Assembly: GCA_049282265.1 (NCBI GenBank)
Contig: JBAPTR010000256.1
Location: forward strand, 1 to 21,084
Direction: 5' to 3'
Source of the DNA: CAYUCJ01 sp049282265
GTDB taxonomy: Bacteria; Desulfobacterota; DSM-4660; Desulfatiglandales; Desulfatiglandaceae
Length of the DNA: 21,084 nt
Part shown: in pieces, positions 1-6,608 of the stretch
Numbering within the stretch: position 1 is the stretch's first letter
How the letters are laid out: each line of letters begins with the position of its first letter
Notes under the pieces: model-generated
The model's database searches: none
What the model was told of the DNA's origin: nothing
What the model saw: the letters and a program-made list of their open reading frames with translations, nothing else
Program-made: the position numbers and the translations under genes

Positions 1-22
1 CCTCGATCTCATCTTTGGATAT

Positions 23-39
23 GGGGTCAGCCCTTGATA
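23..39 (+). repeat. Left inverted repeat of the RAYT element
   Basis: This 17-bp sequence is perfectly complementary to 1050-1066. It lies about 55 bp upstream of the transposase start. Confidence 0.8.
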
Positions 40-70
40 CTTGACACGTGGTGAAAATAGGGGTATAAGT

Positions 71-85
71 CCTCCCATCGGGAGG
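71..85 (+). promoter_or_regulatory. Hairpin that contains the transposase ribosome binding site
   Basis: CCTCCC (71-76) pairs perfectly with GGGAGG (80-85) across a 3-nt loop. The right arm is also the Shine-Dalgarno sequence, 8 nt before the ATG at 94. Folding of the mRNA would therefore hide the RBS and could keep transposase translation low. A run of T follows, so a weak transcription terminator is an alternative reading. The role is inferred. Confidence 0.5.
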
Positions 86-93
86 CTTTTCTT

Positions 94-1062
94 ATGGCAA
101 GACCCCTTAGAATCGAATACGAGGGAGCATTCTACCATGTGACCAGCAGGGGAAACGAGCGCAAAAGGATCTTTTCTGCAAAAGCGGATTACAACCAATT
201 CAAAACATACCTCAAAAAGGCCCAGGAAAAATACGCCTGCCGCCTTCACTGCTACGTTCTGATGCAAAACCACTATCACCTCGTCATGGAAACCCCGGAG
301 GGGAATCTGAGTCAGGTGATGCAATACCTCAATGGGTCGTACACCAGTTATTTCAACCGCAGGAGGCGACGAAGCGGTCATCTTTTTCAAGGCCGGTACA
401 AGGCGATCCTGGTGGACGTGGACAGTTATCTTTTACAGTTGAGCCGATATATCCACCTCAACCCGGTGAGGGCCGGGACAGTTGAACGACCTCAAAACTA
501 TCCCTACAGCAGCTACAAGTCGTTCATCTCCGAAAAGGGGGAGGAGATCATAACCCGGGATTTGATCTGGGGGATGATATCCAAGGACAGGCGATCGGGG
601 CCGGACCGATACCGGTCGTTCGTGGAGGGGGCACTCGGGAGTGAATTAGAAAATCCGTTGGAGAAGGTGTATGCGGGTTCGGTGCTTGGAAGCAAGTCGT
701 TTATTCGTGAGGCATTGGATAACCTGAAAGATGATGTCCTTCAAAAGGAGGAAGTGTCCCATAGGAAGGTCCTTCAAACGCGATATGAGGCAGAAGAAAT
801 ATTACACATGGTCTCGAAGCATTTTGGCATCGGTTCTGAAAAGTTGATAAAACGAAAAGGTGATGGGAGGAATCTGATCATTCATTTGCTGAAAAATAAG
901 ACGGGCATGACGAACAGGGAAATTGGGGAGTTTATGGGAGGCCTGAGTTATTCCGGGGTTTCCAGGGCGGAGGAGCGATTTGTTAGGAGGTTAAAGAAGG
1001 ACAGGAGGGTAAACAAAGACCTGAAAGCCGTGCTTGGCAAGATGGCAAATATCAAGGGCTGA
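94..1062 (+). CDS. REP-associated tyrosine transposase (Y1/IS200-like, RAYT)
   Basis: Predicted 322-residue single-strand DNA transposase. The N-terminal Y1_Tnp domain (about residues 5-135) carries the histidine pair HYH at 60-62 that replaces the classic HUH metal-binding motif. The likely catalytic tyrosine is Y119 in the conserved SRYIHLNPVRAG segment, and GHLFQGRYKA at 95-104 is another family signature. The C-terminal part (about 230-300) is helical with a DnaA-C-like helix-turn-helix (TNREIGEFMGGLSYSGVSRAE), as in long RAYT proteins. Starting at 94 gives a GGGAGG ribosome site 8 nt upstream. It appears intact. RAYTs are usually single-copy domesticated transposases that act on REP-type palindromes, and the flanking 17-bp inverted repeats are the obvious substrate here. 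Confidence 0.92.
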   Translation: MARPLRIEYEGAFYHVTSRGNERKRIFSAKADYNQFKTYLKKAQEKYACRLHCYVLMQNHYHLVMETPEGNLSQVMQYLNGSYTSYFNRRRRRSGHLFQGRYKAILVDVDSYLLQLSRYIHLNPVRAGTVERPQNYPYSSYKSFISEKGEEIITRDLIWGMISKDRRSGPDRYRSFVEGALGSELENPLEKVYAGSVLGSKSFIREALDNLKDDVLQKEEVSHRKVLQTRYEAEEILHMVSKHFGIGSEKLIKRKGDGRNLIIHLLKNKTGMTNREIGEFMGGLSYSGVSRAEERFVRRLKKDRRVNKDLKAVLGKMANIKG

Positions 1063-1066
1063 CCCC
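1050..1066 (+). repeat. Right inverted repeat of the RAYT element
   Basis: Exact reverse complement of 23-39. The transposase stop codon (1060-1062) lies inside it. Confidence 0.8.
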
Positions 1067-1119
1067 GTTCACCCGTTCACACAGTGGAATGGGAATGCCG
1101 GTGGAAAAACGATAGGAAG

Positions 1120-2451
1120 TTATGTGGGCGGAGAAATGCCCAGCCGCATAATCTTGCGCCGGAGTGTATTTTTATCAATGCCGAGTTCCCGCGCTGTCGC
1201 AAGCCTTTTCCCCTTGTTCCTCTGGAGGGCTTGCTCAATCGCGTGTTTTTCGATTTCTTTGAAAGTAAGCCCTTCAGACGTGAAGATGCCGTTTGTTTTG
1301 GGGACAAGATGCTCCGGGAGGTTCTCAAGATGGAGCACGTCCCCATTGCAGAGAACAAATGCATGCTCAATCGCGTTTTCAAGCTCCCGTACATTTCCTG
1401 GCCAGTCATAGAGCATCAGCGCTGCCATGGCTCTTTGTGACATGCCAACAATGCTTCTTCCCCGTAATTCATTATGACGATGCACAAAATGATCTACGAG
1501 AAGAGGTATATCTTCTTTGCGCTCCAAAAGCGGTGGCAAAAATAACTTGATCACATTGATACGAAAATACAAATCCTCCCGAAATTTTCCTTCCTGAACA
1601 AGGTCCTCCAGACTTCGGTTACTTGCGGCAATCACCCGGGCATTCGTTTTTACTGTCTTTGTCGATCCCAAAGGCTCGTAGACTTTTTCCTCCAGAACAC
1701 GCAGGAGCCTTCCCTGAACAGATTTTGAAATGTCGCAGATCTCATCCAGGAAGATCGTTCCATCCTGCGCCAGAGCGAATCGACCCAGTTTGTCCTTCTT
1801 CGCGTCTGTAAAGGCACCCGCCTTGTATCCGAAAAGCTCTGATTCGCACAGGGTTTCCGGAAGGGCGCCACAGTTGACCGCAATGAATGGGCCTTTTCTT
1901 TTCGGGCTATGGTTATGAATGGCCCTGGCAAAAAGTTCTTTACCGGTCCCGCTTGCGCCCTGTATGAGGACCGTACTGCCACTCTTGGCAATCTGCGGAA
2001 GGATGGAAAAAAGTTTCAGCATCTTGGGGCTTTTGCTGATGATGTCCTCAAAGGAATGTTGTTTGAAAAGTTCTCTTTTCAAATTGTTGAGCACTGATAA
2101 GTCCCGAAATGTTTCAACGCCACCTATAAAGCTCCCCTTTGCATCTTTCAATATGTTCGTGCTTACATTGACGGGGAGACGCCTTTTATCTGCCCGCATG
2201 ATGTAAACCGGTACGTTCACCACCGCCTTTTTGGTATCAAAGGTCTCGCGGAGAATGCAGTCAGTCTCACACACATTCGCCCGAAGAACCTCGGAGCACC
2301 GCCTCCCGATTGCCTCACTCCTTGCAATCCCTGTGATATTTTCCGCTGCCCTGTTGAATGAAGTTATCCGCCAGTCGAGATCTACGGTAAAGACGCCATC
2401 TGCAATGCTGTCCAGGATGATCTCGTAATTCTGCTCAATGGACTGTTTCAT
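1120..2451 (-). CDS. Sigma-54-dependent transcriptional activator with N-terminal PAS domain
   Basis: A 443-residue bacterial enhancer-binding protein. An N-terminal PAS domain (about 5-120) contains C52, C61 and C65, a cysteine cluster that could bind metal or sense redox state. The AAA+ domain (about 135-360) has Walker A GASGTGKE at 165-172 and Walker B GTIFLDE at 231-237. The sigma-54 contact loop reads GAFTDA at 212-217 instead of the canonical GAFTGA. A Fis-type helix-turn-helix ends the protein (ATARELGIDKNTLRRKI). It is divergent from the cytochrome-rhodanese operon across a 486-bp spacer holding a good sigma-54 promoter, so that operon is its likely target. The signal is unknown; sulfur, selenium or redox cues would fit the neighbours but are inference. 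Confidence 0.93.
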   Translation of the reverse strand: MKQSIEQNYEIILDSIADGVFTVDLDWRITSFNRAAENITGIARSEAIGRRCSEVLRANVCETDCILRETFDTKKAVVNVPVYIMRADKRRLPVNVSTNILKDAKGSFIGGVETFRDLSVLNNLKRELFKQHSFEDIISKSPKMLKLFSILPQIAKSGSTVLIQGASGTGKELFARAIHNHSPKRKGPFIAVNCGALPETLCESELFGYKAGAFTDAKKDKLGRFALAQDGTIFLDEICDISKSVQGRLLRVLEEKVYEPLGSTKTVKTNARVIAASNRSLEDLVQEGKFREDLYFRINVIKLFLPPLLERKEDIPLLVDHFVHRHNELRGRSIVGMSQRAMAALMLYDWPGNVRELENAIEHAFVLCNGDVLHLENLPEHLVPKTNGIFTSEGLTFKEIEKHAIEQALQRNKGKRLATARELGIDKNTLRRKIMRLGISPPT

Positions 2452-2594
2452 TTCAGTTGCTCACCCAAAGCATGGCCCTCAACGCGCAGGCTCAAGAAGC
2501 CGATGGGCCAAAGCGGTTGTTCACATTGATGGTACAACCATCTCTCGAAAAGACAAAAGCCGGGTGCTGTTGAAGTAAATATTTTTCCTAAAGA

Positions 2595-2622
2595 ATTATC
2601 ATTTTAGGATTGATAATGTCAA
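2595..2622 (-). promoter_or_regulatory. Sigma-70-type promoter of the PAS regulator gene
   Basis: On the minus strand, TTGACA (plus 2617-2622) is followed after 16 nt by GATAAT (plus 2595-2600). This is a perfect -35 and a 5/6 -10 element. Transcription would start near 2588 and give a leader of about 135 nt. A perfect GATTGA-N5-TCAATC dyad at 2608-2624 covers the -35 box, a plausible autoregulatory operator. No experimental data. Confidence 0.6.
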
Positions 2623-2740
2623 TCACTGAAAGCTTTTCTGTTCTGATATCCCCTCATTCGATACGACGCTGGACACCAACACGCATAGGTGCATATTGTT
2701 CCCGTAAATAGGCATAAGAAGGTCATTTTGTTCCCTGTTC

Positions 2741-2760
2741 GATCATTGGAACCAGTGATC
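2741..2760. promoter_or_regulatory. Candidate upstream activator site for the PAS/sigma-54 regulator
   Basis: GATCATTGG (2741-2749) and CCAGTGATC (2752-2760) form a 20-bp palindrome with one mismatch per arm pair and a 2-bp centre. It lies about 108 bp upstream of the start site predicted from the -24/-12 promoter, the usual distance for an enhancer-binding protein site. The half-site ATCACTG recurs at 2622-2628 next to the regulator's own -35 box. Which protein binds is inferred from position only. Confidence 0.5.
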
Positions 2761-2831
2761 CAGGGTTGGATATGGAGAGGACTCCTTGAACAATCAATGA
2801 GTTACAGGCATTATTTTCCCATTGAGATATT

Positions 2832-2847
2832 TGGCATATAAATTGCC
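2832..2847 (+). promoter_or_regulatory. Sigma-54 (-24/-12) promoter of the selenocytochrome-rhodanese operon
   Basis: TGGCAT, five bases, then TTGCC: the invariant GG (2833-2834) and GC (2845-2846) are exactly 10 nt apart, and the surrounding bases match the TGGCAC-N5-TTGC consensus except one. Transcription would start near 2858, leaving an 80-nt leader before the ATG at 2938. The promoter is embedded in a perfect 10-bp inverted repeat (2827-2836 and 2844-2853), which may let a repressor compete with polymerase or may be coincidental. Confidence 0.75.
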
Positions 2848-2937
2848 AAATATATTTAAATTGCAGCAAAAAAAGGATAAATCAGGACCTTCTATGAAAT
2901 AGACAAAGGGAAAAAAGTCATTTAAGGAGGACAAAAC

Positions 2938-4278
2938 ATGAAGCCCACGCGGCTCATAATAATCATTGCCTCTGTTTTTGCTGTTTTCCTGTTCCCTTTT
3001 TCCGCGGGCAAAGCTGAGAATACCACCAAAGGTGAAAATCACTGTTTCACCTGCCATACCAGCGCCCGCGAGCTGATAAAAATCACCAGAGAAATTGCCG
3101 CATCCAATAAAGACAAGCCTGGGGCGTCGCCTGAAACCAAAGGGGAAGGGTGAGGCGGAGAAGTGGAGCCGTTGGCTCCGCACGAAAAGGTCTATGTGGA
3201 CAGCTCTTTTGCAGAGGACGAAAATCATGGTCAGCTGGGCTGTGAGGAGTGCCATGGCGGTAATCCGAACGATCCCAGCTGGAAAACCGCCCATAATGGT
3301 GTCGTTCGTGACCCATCCTACCCCGATCCATCAAAAAGTTGTGGAGCATGCCATGATGACATTGCCGAACACTACCAAGAGAGCCTCCATGCAAGCCTTT
3401 CTCCATTCAAGAAAATGATTGACATGCGAGCCACTCCTGAAAAGGCGATTTACGAAAAGGTGAATACGGCCAGAGAATTCCATTGCACCGCCTGCCACAG
3501 CAGTTGCGGGCAATGCCATATCAGCCGTCCGAATGCAGCTGGAGGCGGCTTCCTCGACGGGCATCTCTTTCAAAAAAGACCACCCGTCCGTACGGTCTGC
3601 ACCGCGTGCCATGGAAGCCGGATCGAAAGGGAGTATTTTGGCAAAAACAAGGGATTTCCGCCCGATATTCACCGACAGAAATACTTTAAATGCAGCAAGT
3701 GTCACAAGGCCGATGAGATGCACGGAGACGGCAAGGACTATGCCAACCGATATGAGGTGGAAAACGGTCCGAAATGCCTGGATTGTCACGAAACTATCTA
3801 TGAACCCAAGGCCTCGAATGCCAAAACACACTGGATTCATAAAGATGAAGTCAGTTGCCAGGTCTGTCATGCCCTCCCGTACAAGAACTGCTCCGGGTGT
3901 CACGTGGGAAAGGACAAGAACGGCCTTAAATACTACAAAACCGAGAGTTCATTCATGCATTTCAAAATAGGGCTTAACCCTCTGCGGACCGAGAAAAGGC
4001 CGGAAAAGTTTGTGACAGTCCGCCGTGTTCCTGTAGCACACGGGACATTTGATTTTTATACAAAAAACGGGCTGAGTAATTTTGACAAGCTGCCCACCTG
4101 GAAACTGGCTACACCACATAATATCAGGCGGCAGACCCCTCACAATAAAACTTGTAATGGCTGTCATGGAAACCCAAAGCTGTTTCTCCTCGAGAAAGAT
4201 ATCAAAGCGGATTATACGAAAGCAAATAAGGCCGTCATTGTGCCGCCGGAGTTACTTCCGAAAAAAAGGGCACAATAG
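2938..4278 (+). CDS. Periplasmic 11-haem c-type cytochrome, probable selenoprotein (TGA at codon 72 read as Sec)
   Basis: A 446-residue multihaem cytochrome c if the in-frame TGA at 3151-3153 is read as selenocysteine. Residues 1-26 are a signal peptide with likely cleavage after AGKA. Eleven CxxCH haem-binding motifs start at residues 36, 102, 135, 183, 190, 221, 252, 280, 307, 318 and 406. The TGA (codon 72, context GEG-U-GGE) falls between the first and second haems with no frame change. The downstream part has no signal peptide of its own, so it could not receive haem if made separately. A SECIS-like hairpin follows the TGA. The start at 2938 has AAGGAGG 7 nt upstream. The gene lies behind a sigma-54 promoter and 67 bp ahead of a rhodanese gene. 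Alternatives are a nonsense mutation or a sequencing error. I recall, unchecked, that the Geobacter cytochrome ExtKL is a comparable case. Confidence 0.83.
3163..3181 (+). promoter_or_regulatory. SECIS-like hairpin after the cytochrome TGA
   Basis: GTGGAGCC (3163-3170) pairs with GGCTCCGC (3174-3181), 8 pairs with one G-U, closing the 3-nt loop GTT. Counting the U of UGA as 1, the loop is at 21-23. In the E. coli fdhF SECIS the SelB-contacting loop bases G23 and U24 are at nearly the same place. No bulged U equivalent to fdhF U17 is obvious. The hairpin is within coding sequence, as bacterial SECIS elements are. Confidence 0.65.
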
Positions 4279-4345
4279 TACAGGAAGCCACCGGGGCCTT
4301 TTTCGGGATTTTCAAACCATCACACAACAAAAAGGAGGGTATGTC

Positions 4346-4771
4346 ATGAAAAAAGGTATCATTATCTTTCTCGCGCTGGTTTTTCTCTTTCCCTTTTGCG
4401 CCAGCCAGGCAGCACAGGATATGTCGGCGGAAGACTTCGTCAACATAGCCAAAAAAAGTATCCACGAAATCTCAGTGTCAGACGCCAAGGTCTTGCTTGA
4501 GAAAGGCGGCCATATCTTCCTTGACTGCCGTGAGCCCAAGGAATTCAAAATGGGCCATGTCCCGGGTGCCATGAATATCCCGAGGGGCGTTGTAGAGTTC
4601 AAAGTTGGCAAGCAAATCCCCGACAAAAATGCCAAGATCATTACCTATTGTAAATTTGGAGGCCGTGGCTGTCTTACCTGCTGCACCCTGTGCAAGATGG
4701 GGTATCATAATGTAGTAAACCTGGCAGGCGGTTGGCTGGCATGGGAAAAGGCGGGATATCCCGTTGAATGA
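4346..4771 (+). CDS. Secreted cysteine-rich rhodanese-domain protein
   Basis: A 141-residue single-domain rhodanese with a signal peptide (cleavage probably after SQA, residue 22), so it should act in the periplasm. The rhodanese fold spans about 40-140 with the CH2A-like segment FLDCREPKEFKMGHVPGAMNIP at 58-79 and the active-site loop CKFGGRG starting at C102. Rhodaneses hold sulfur (or selenium) as a persulfide on this cysteine. Unusually, four more cysteines follow at once in CLTCCTLC (109-116). The start at 4346 is chosen for the AAAGGAGGG ribosome site 7 nt upstream and for the signal peptide; the reading frame is open further upstream inside the cytochrome gene. It is co-transcribed with the cytochrome, suggesting transfer of sulfur or selenium species, or electrons, between the two. 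Confidence 0.9.
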   Translation: MKKGIIIFLALVFLFPFCASQAAQDMSAEDFVNIAKKSIHEISVSDAKVLLEKGGHIFLDCREPKEFKMGHVPGAMNIPRGVVEFKVGKQIPDKNAKIITYCKFGGRGCLTCCTLCKMGYHNVVNLAGGWLAWEKAGYPVE

Positions 4772-4793
4772 TCACCATCAAAGAGACAACTTG

Positions 4794-6347
4794 CTAGCCT
4801 TTGTTCCTTTTTCTTCCGAAAGGAATGTCCAATTTTCTCATTCGCTTGCGCAGGGTTGAGGGGTTGATCTGAAGCAAATCAGCGGCACCTCCTTTTCCCC
4901 CAATCCTGCCTTTGGCCGTCTTGAGAACCCTGCGTATGTGTCTGGAAACTACTGCATCCAGGCCCAGCGTATCTCCGTTTTCCAAAGGGGGGACACGGGG
5001 AACCTCTATGGCAGCTCTCTGGTTCATTGGGGTCTCAATGTCCTCAAAGGTGAGGGGTTTTCCCGCACTCAATATGAGACTCCTCTCAACCATGTTTTCC
5101 AGTTCCCGAACGTTTCCGGGCCAGGGATATAACATCAGTCTCTCAAGGGCCCCCGGTGCCAGAACCGGTATATCCTTTCTCCCCATCTCTCTCGCCTTTT
5201 TCTGCATAAAATAATGAACGAGTGATGAAATATCTCCTTTTCTCTCTCTCAAAGGTGGTATTTCGATGGGAAAGACATTGAGTCGAAAGTAGAGATCCTC
5301 CCGGAACGAGCCCTCGCCTATCAGAGCCCTGAGATTGCGATGCGTGGCAGCAATAACCCTGATATCCACTTTTATGGGCTCCGTTCCCCCAACCCTTTCG
5401 ATCTCTTTTTCCTGGAGCACCCGCAGGAGCCTCACCTGAACCTCCGGTTGAAGCTCCCCCACCTCGTCCAGGAATATGGTTCCGCCATTAGCCCGCTCAA
5501 ACCGTCCGCGCTTCCTTGCGAGAGCACCGGTAAAGGCCCCTTTCTCATGCCCGAACAACTCACTGTCCACAAGGTTCTCGGGGATGGCCCCACAGTTGAC
5601 CGTGATGAACGGTCCATCTTTTCTTCCGGACAGGCTGTGAATAGCACCGGCTATGACCTCTTTTCCGGTTCCCGTTTCTCCCCAAAGCAGTACCGGACTT
5701 GGAAGGGGTGCCACCTGGCGCACCATCTCCATGACGCCTCTGAGCCCAAAATCCGCCCCTACAATTTCCTCACCTACTATGTGTCGCAACTCACTGTGCA
5801 GAAAACGGTTATCCTCCACCAGGAGTTCCTTGAGTTCAAGCAATTCCTGATACCGCAGGCTGTTGGACAAGGCTACGGCAAAGGGCTCCCTGAGCAGGGA
5901 TGAGAGATGGGCGTGTTGCTGGTTGAAGGCATCGCTCTCCGTTGAAATGAAGGTCACCCCTCCGACGATATCCCCATCCACGATCAGGCGAAGAACCAGG
6001 AGTGAGGAGTCCTTTTCCAAGAGCCCTTTGGATATCCACGGCCTGGCTGTAGGGTGTGTCTCCGCCCTCTCCACGACAAGGGCCTCTCTATCAGGTCGCA
6101 TCACAAAACTGCGTATATCCGGGGGAACAGGGACGGCAAGGTGGAGCAATGAAGCCCCTTCGGCCGACGCTTGGGCAAGGGCCACGTGTTCACCCCGCTC
6201 TGCACGATAGTGAGTTAAAATTATGCTGTCAGCAGGAATGAATTGCCGGATGTACTTGAAACTCTTGTAGAGAAACGTCTCTACATCGAGGCTTCCGCAG
6301 ATGCGAAGGGTGGCCTCCCGAAAAAATTCTCTCTCATCAACCTGCAT
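4794..6347 (-). CDS. Sigma-54-dependent activator with N-terminal GAF domain (NorR/FhlA-like architecture)
   Basis: A 517-residue enhancer-binding protein. The GAF sensory domain covers about residues 5-165. The AAA+ core has Walker A GETGTGKE at 223-230, a canonical GAFTGA loop at 270-275 and Walker B GTIFLDE at 289-295. A C-terminal Fis-type helix-turn-helix follows (AADLLQINPSTLRKRMRKL). Length and order match NorR, but the ligand cannot be deduced from the sequence. It converges on the rhodanese gene (22 bp apart) and is divergent from the methyltransferase-molybdoenzyme operon. The 261-bp spacer holds a multi-half-site operator and a sigma-54 promoter, so that operon is the probable target. 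Confidence 0.93.
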   Translation of the reverse strand: MQVDEREFFREATLRICGSLDVETFLYKSFKYIRQFIPADSIILTHYRAERGEHVALAQASAEGASLLHLAVPVPPDIRSFVMRPDREALVVERAETHPTARPWISKGLLEKDSSLLVLRLIVDGDIVGGVTFISTESDAFNQQHAHLSSLLREPFAVALSNSLRYQELLELKELLVEDNRFLHSELRHIVGEEIVGADFGLRGVMEMVRQVAPLPSPVLLWGETGTGKEVIAGAIHSLSGRKDGPFITVNCGAIPENLVDSELFGHEKGAFTGALARKRGRFERANGGTIFLDEVGELQPEVQVRLLRVLQEKEIERVGGTEPIKVDIRVIAATHRNLRALIGEGSFREDLYFRLNVFPIEIPPLRERKGDISSLVHYFMQKKAREMGRKDIPVLAPGALERLMLYPWPGNVRELENMVERSLILSAGKPLTFEDIETPMNQRAAIEVPRVPPLENGDTLGLDAVVSRHIRRVLKTAKGRIGGKGGAADLLQINPSTLRKRMRKLDIPFGRKRNKG

Positions 6348-6437
6348 GACATCCCTCTTGTTTTATTGAGATCCACTGTTCGGCTGGATTCATTGTTTCT
6401 GAAAGCTGATGGCCGAGCGCTGCAGGACCCCCCTTGA

Positions 6438-6505
6438 ATATCCTATGGGACATTTTGCACCCATAATGTCCCATAGTCAATTCAATAAGTGTTCCATAGG
6501 ATATT
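6438..6505. promoter_or_regulatory. Three-half-site operator (TGTCCCATAGGATAT-type) for the GAF regulator
   Basis: A perfect 12-bp inverted repeat is formed by CTATGGGACATT (6443-6454) and AATGTCCCATAG (6465-6476) with a 10-bp centre. A third copy in the same orientation as the second lies at 6488-6499 (10/12 match). Copies one and three also match over a longer 15-bp unit, ATATCCTATGGGACA at 6438-6452 against the reverse complement of 6491-6505 (14/15). The cluster is 50-120 bp upstream of the -24/-12 promoter, as expected for an activator enhancer; NorR also uses three sites. Confidence 0.75.
6452..6480 (-). promoter_or_regulatory. Candidate sigma-70 promoter of the GAF regulator, inside its operator
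   Basis: On the minus strand TTGACT (plus 6475-6480) is followed after 17 nt by CAAAAT (plus 6452-6457), matching consensus at 5/6 and 4/6 positions. Transcription would start near 6445 and give a leader of about 100 nt. It lies within the dyad, so a bound regulator would block its own promoter. The -10 element is weak. Confidence 0.45.
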
Positions 6506-6556
6506 TTTTGGCGTCCAAGAATTATAACTATTTGTTTTTTCATAGATATTTTCCTT

Positions 6557-6572
6557 TGGCATAGTCCATGCT
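6557..6572 (+). promoter_or_regulatory. Sigma-54 (-24/-12) promoter of the methyltransferase-molybdoenzyme operon
   Basis: TGGCAT, five bases, ATGCT: GG (6558-6559) and GC (6570-6571) are separated by exactly 10 nt. The predicted start near 6583 leaves a short leader with AGGAGG at 6597-6602 before the ATG at 6609. Confidence 0.75.
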
Positions 6573-6608
6573 TTTTGAAAAGACAAAACAGTTGACAGGA
6601 GGAAACTG

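Larger units (their letters stand above)
23..1066 (+). mobile_element. REP-associated tyrosine transposase element with 17-bp terminal inverted repeats
   Basis: A single transposase gene is enclosed by a perfect 17-bp inverted repeat: GGGGTCAGCCCTTGATA at 23-39 and its exact reverse complement at 1050-1066. The right repeat contains the transposase stop codon, so the gene runs into the end of the element. Single-gene Y1 transposases flanked by short palindromic repeats are typical of RAYT/IS200-like units. No target duplication can be read with confidence outside the repeats. The unit sits next to the 3' end of a minus-strand regulator gene (stop at 1120) and does not break it. Element boundaries are inferred from the repeats. 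Confidence 0.75.

Noticed and set aside
2670..2685. Second sigma-54-like box before the cytochrome gene
   Set aside because: GG and GC are 10 nt apart, but the neighbouring bases match poorly (TGGACA and CACGC). The box at 2832-2847 is far better.
2794..3294. Minus-strand frame over the cytochrome start
   Set aside because: It overlaps the promoter, signal peptide and haem motifs of the plus-strand gene and has no recognisable domain.
3163..4278. Separate GTG-started cytochrome gene downstream of the TGA
   Set aside because: It would lack a signal peptide and so could not mature as a c-type cytochrome. It has no good ribosome site, and it is exactly in frame with the upstream signal-peptide ORF.
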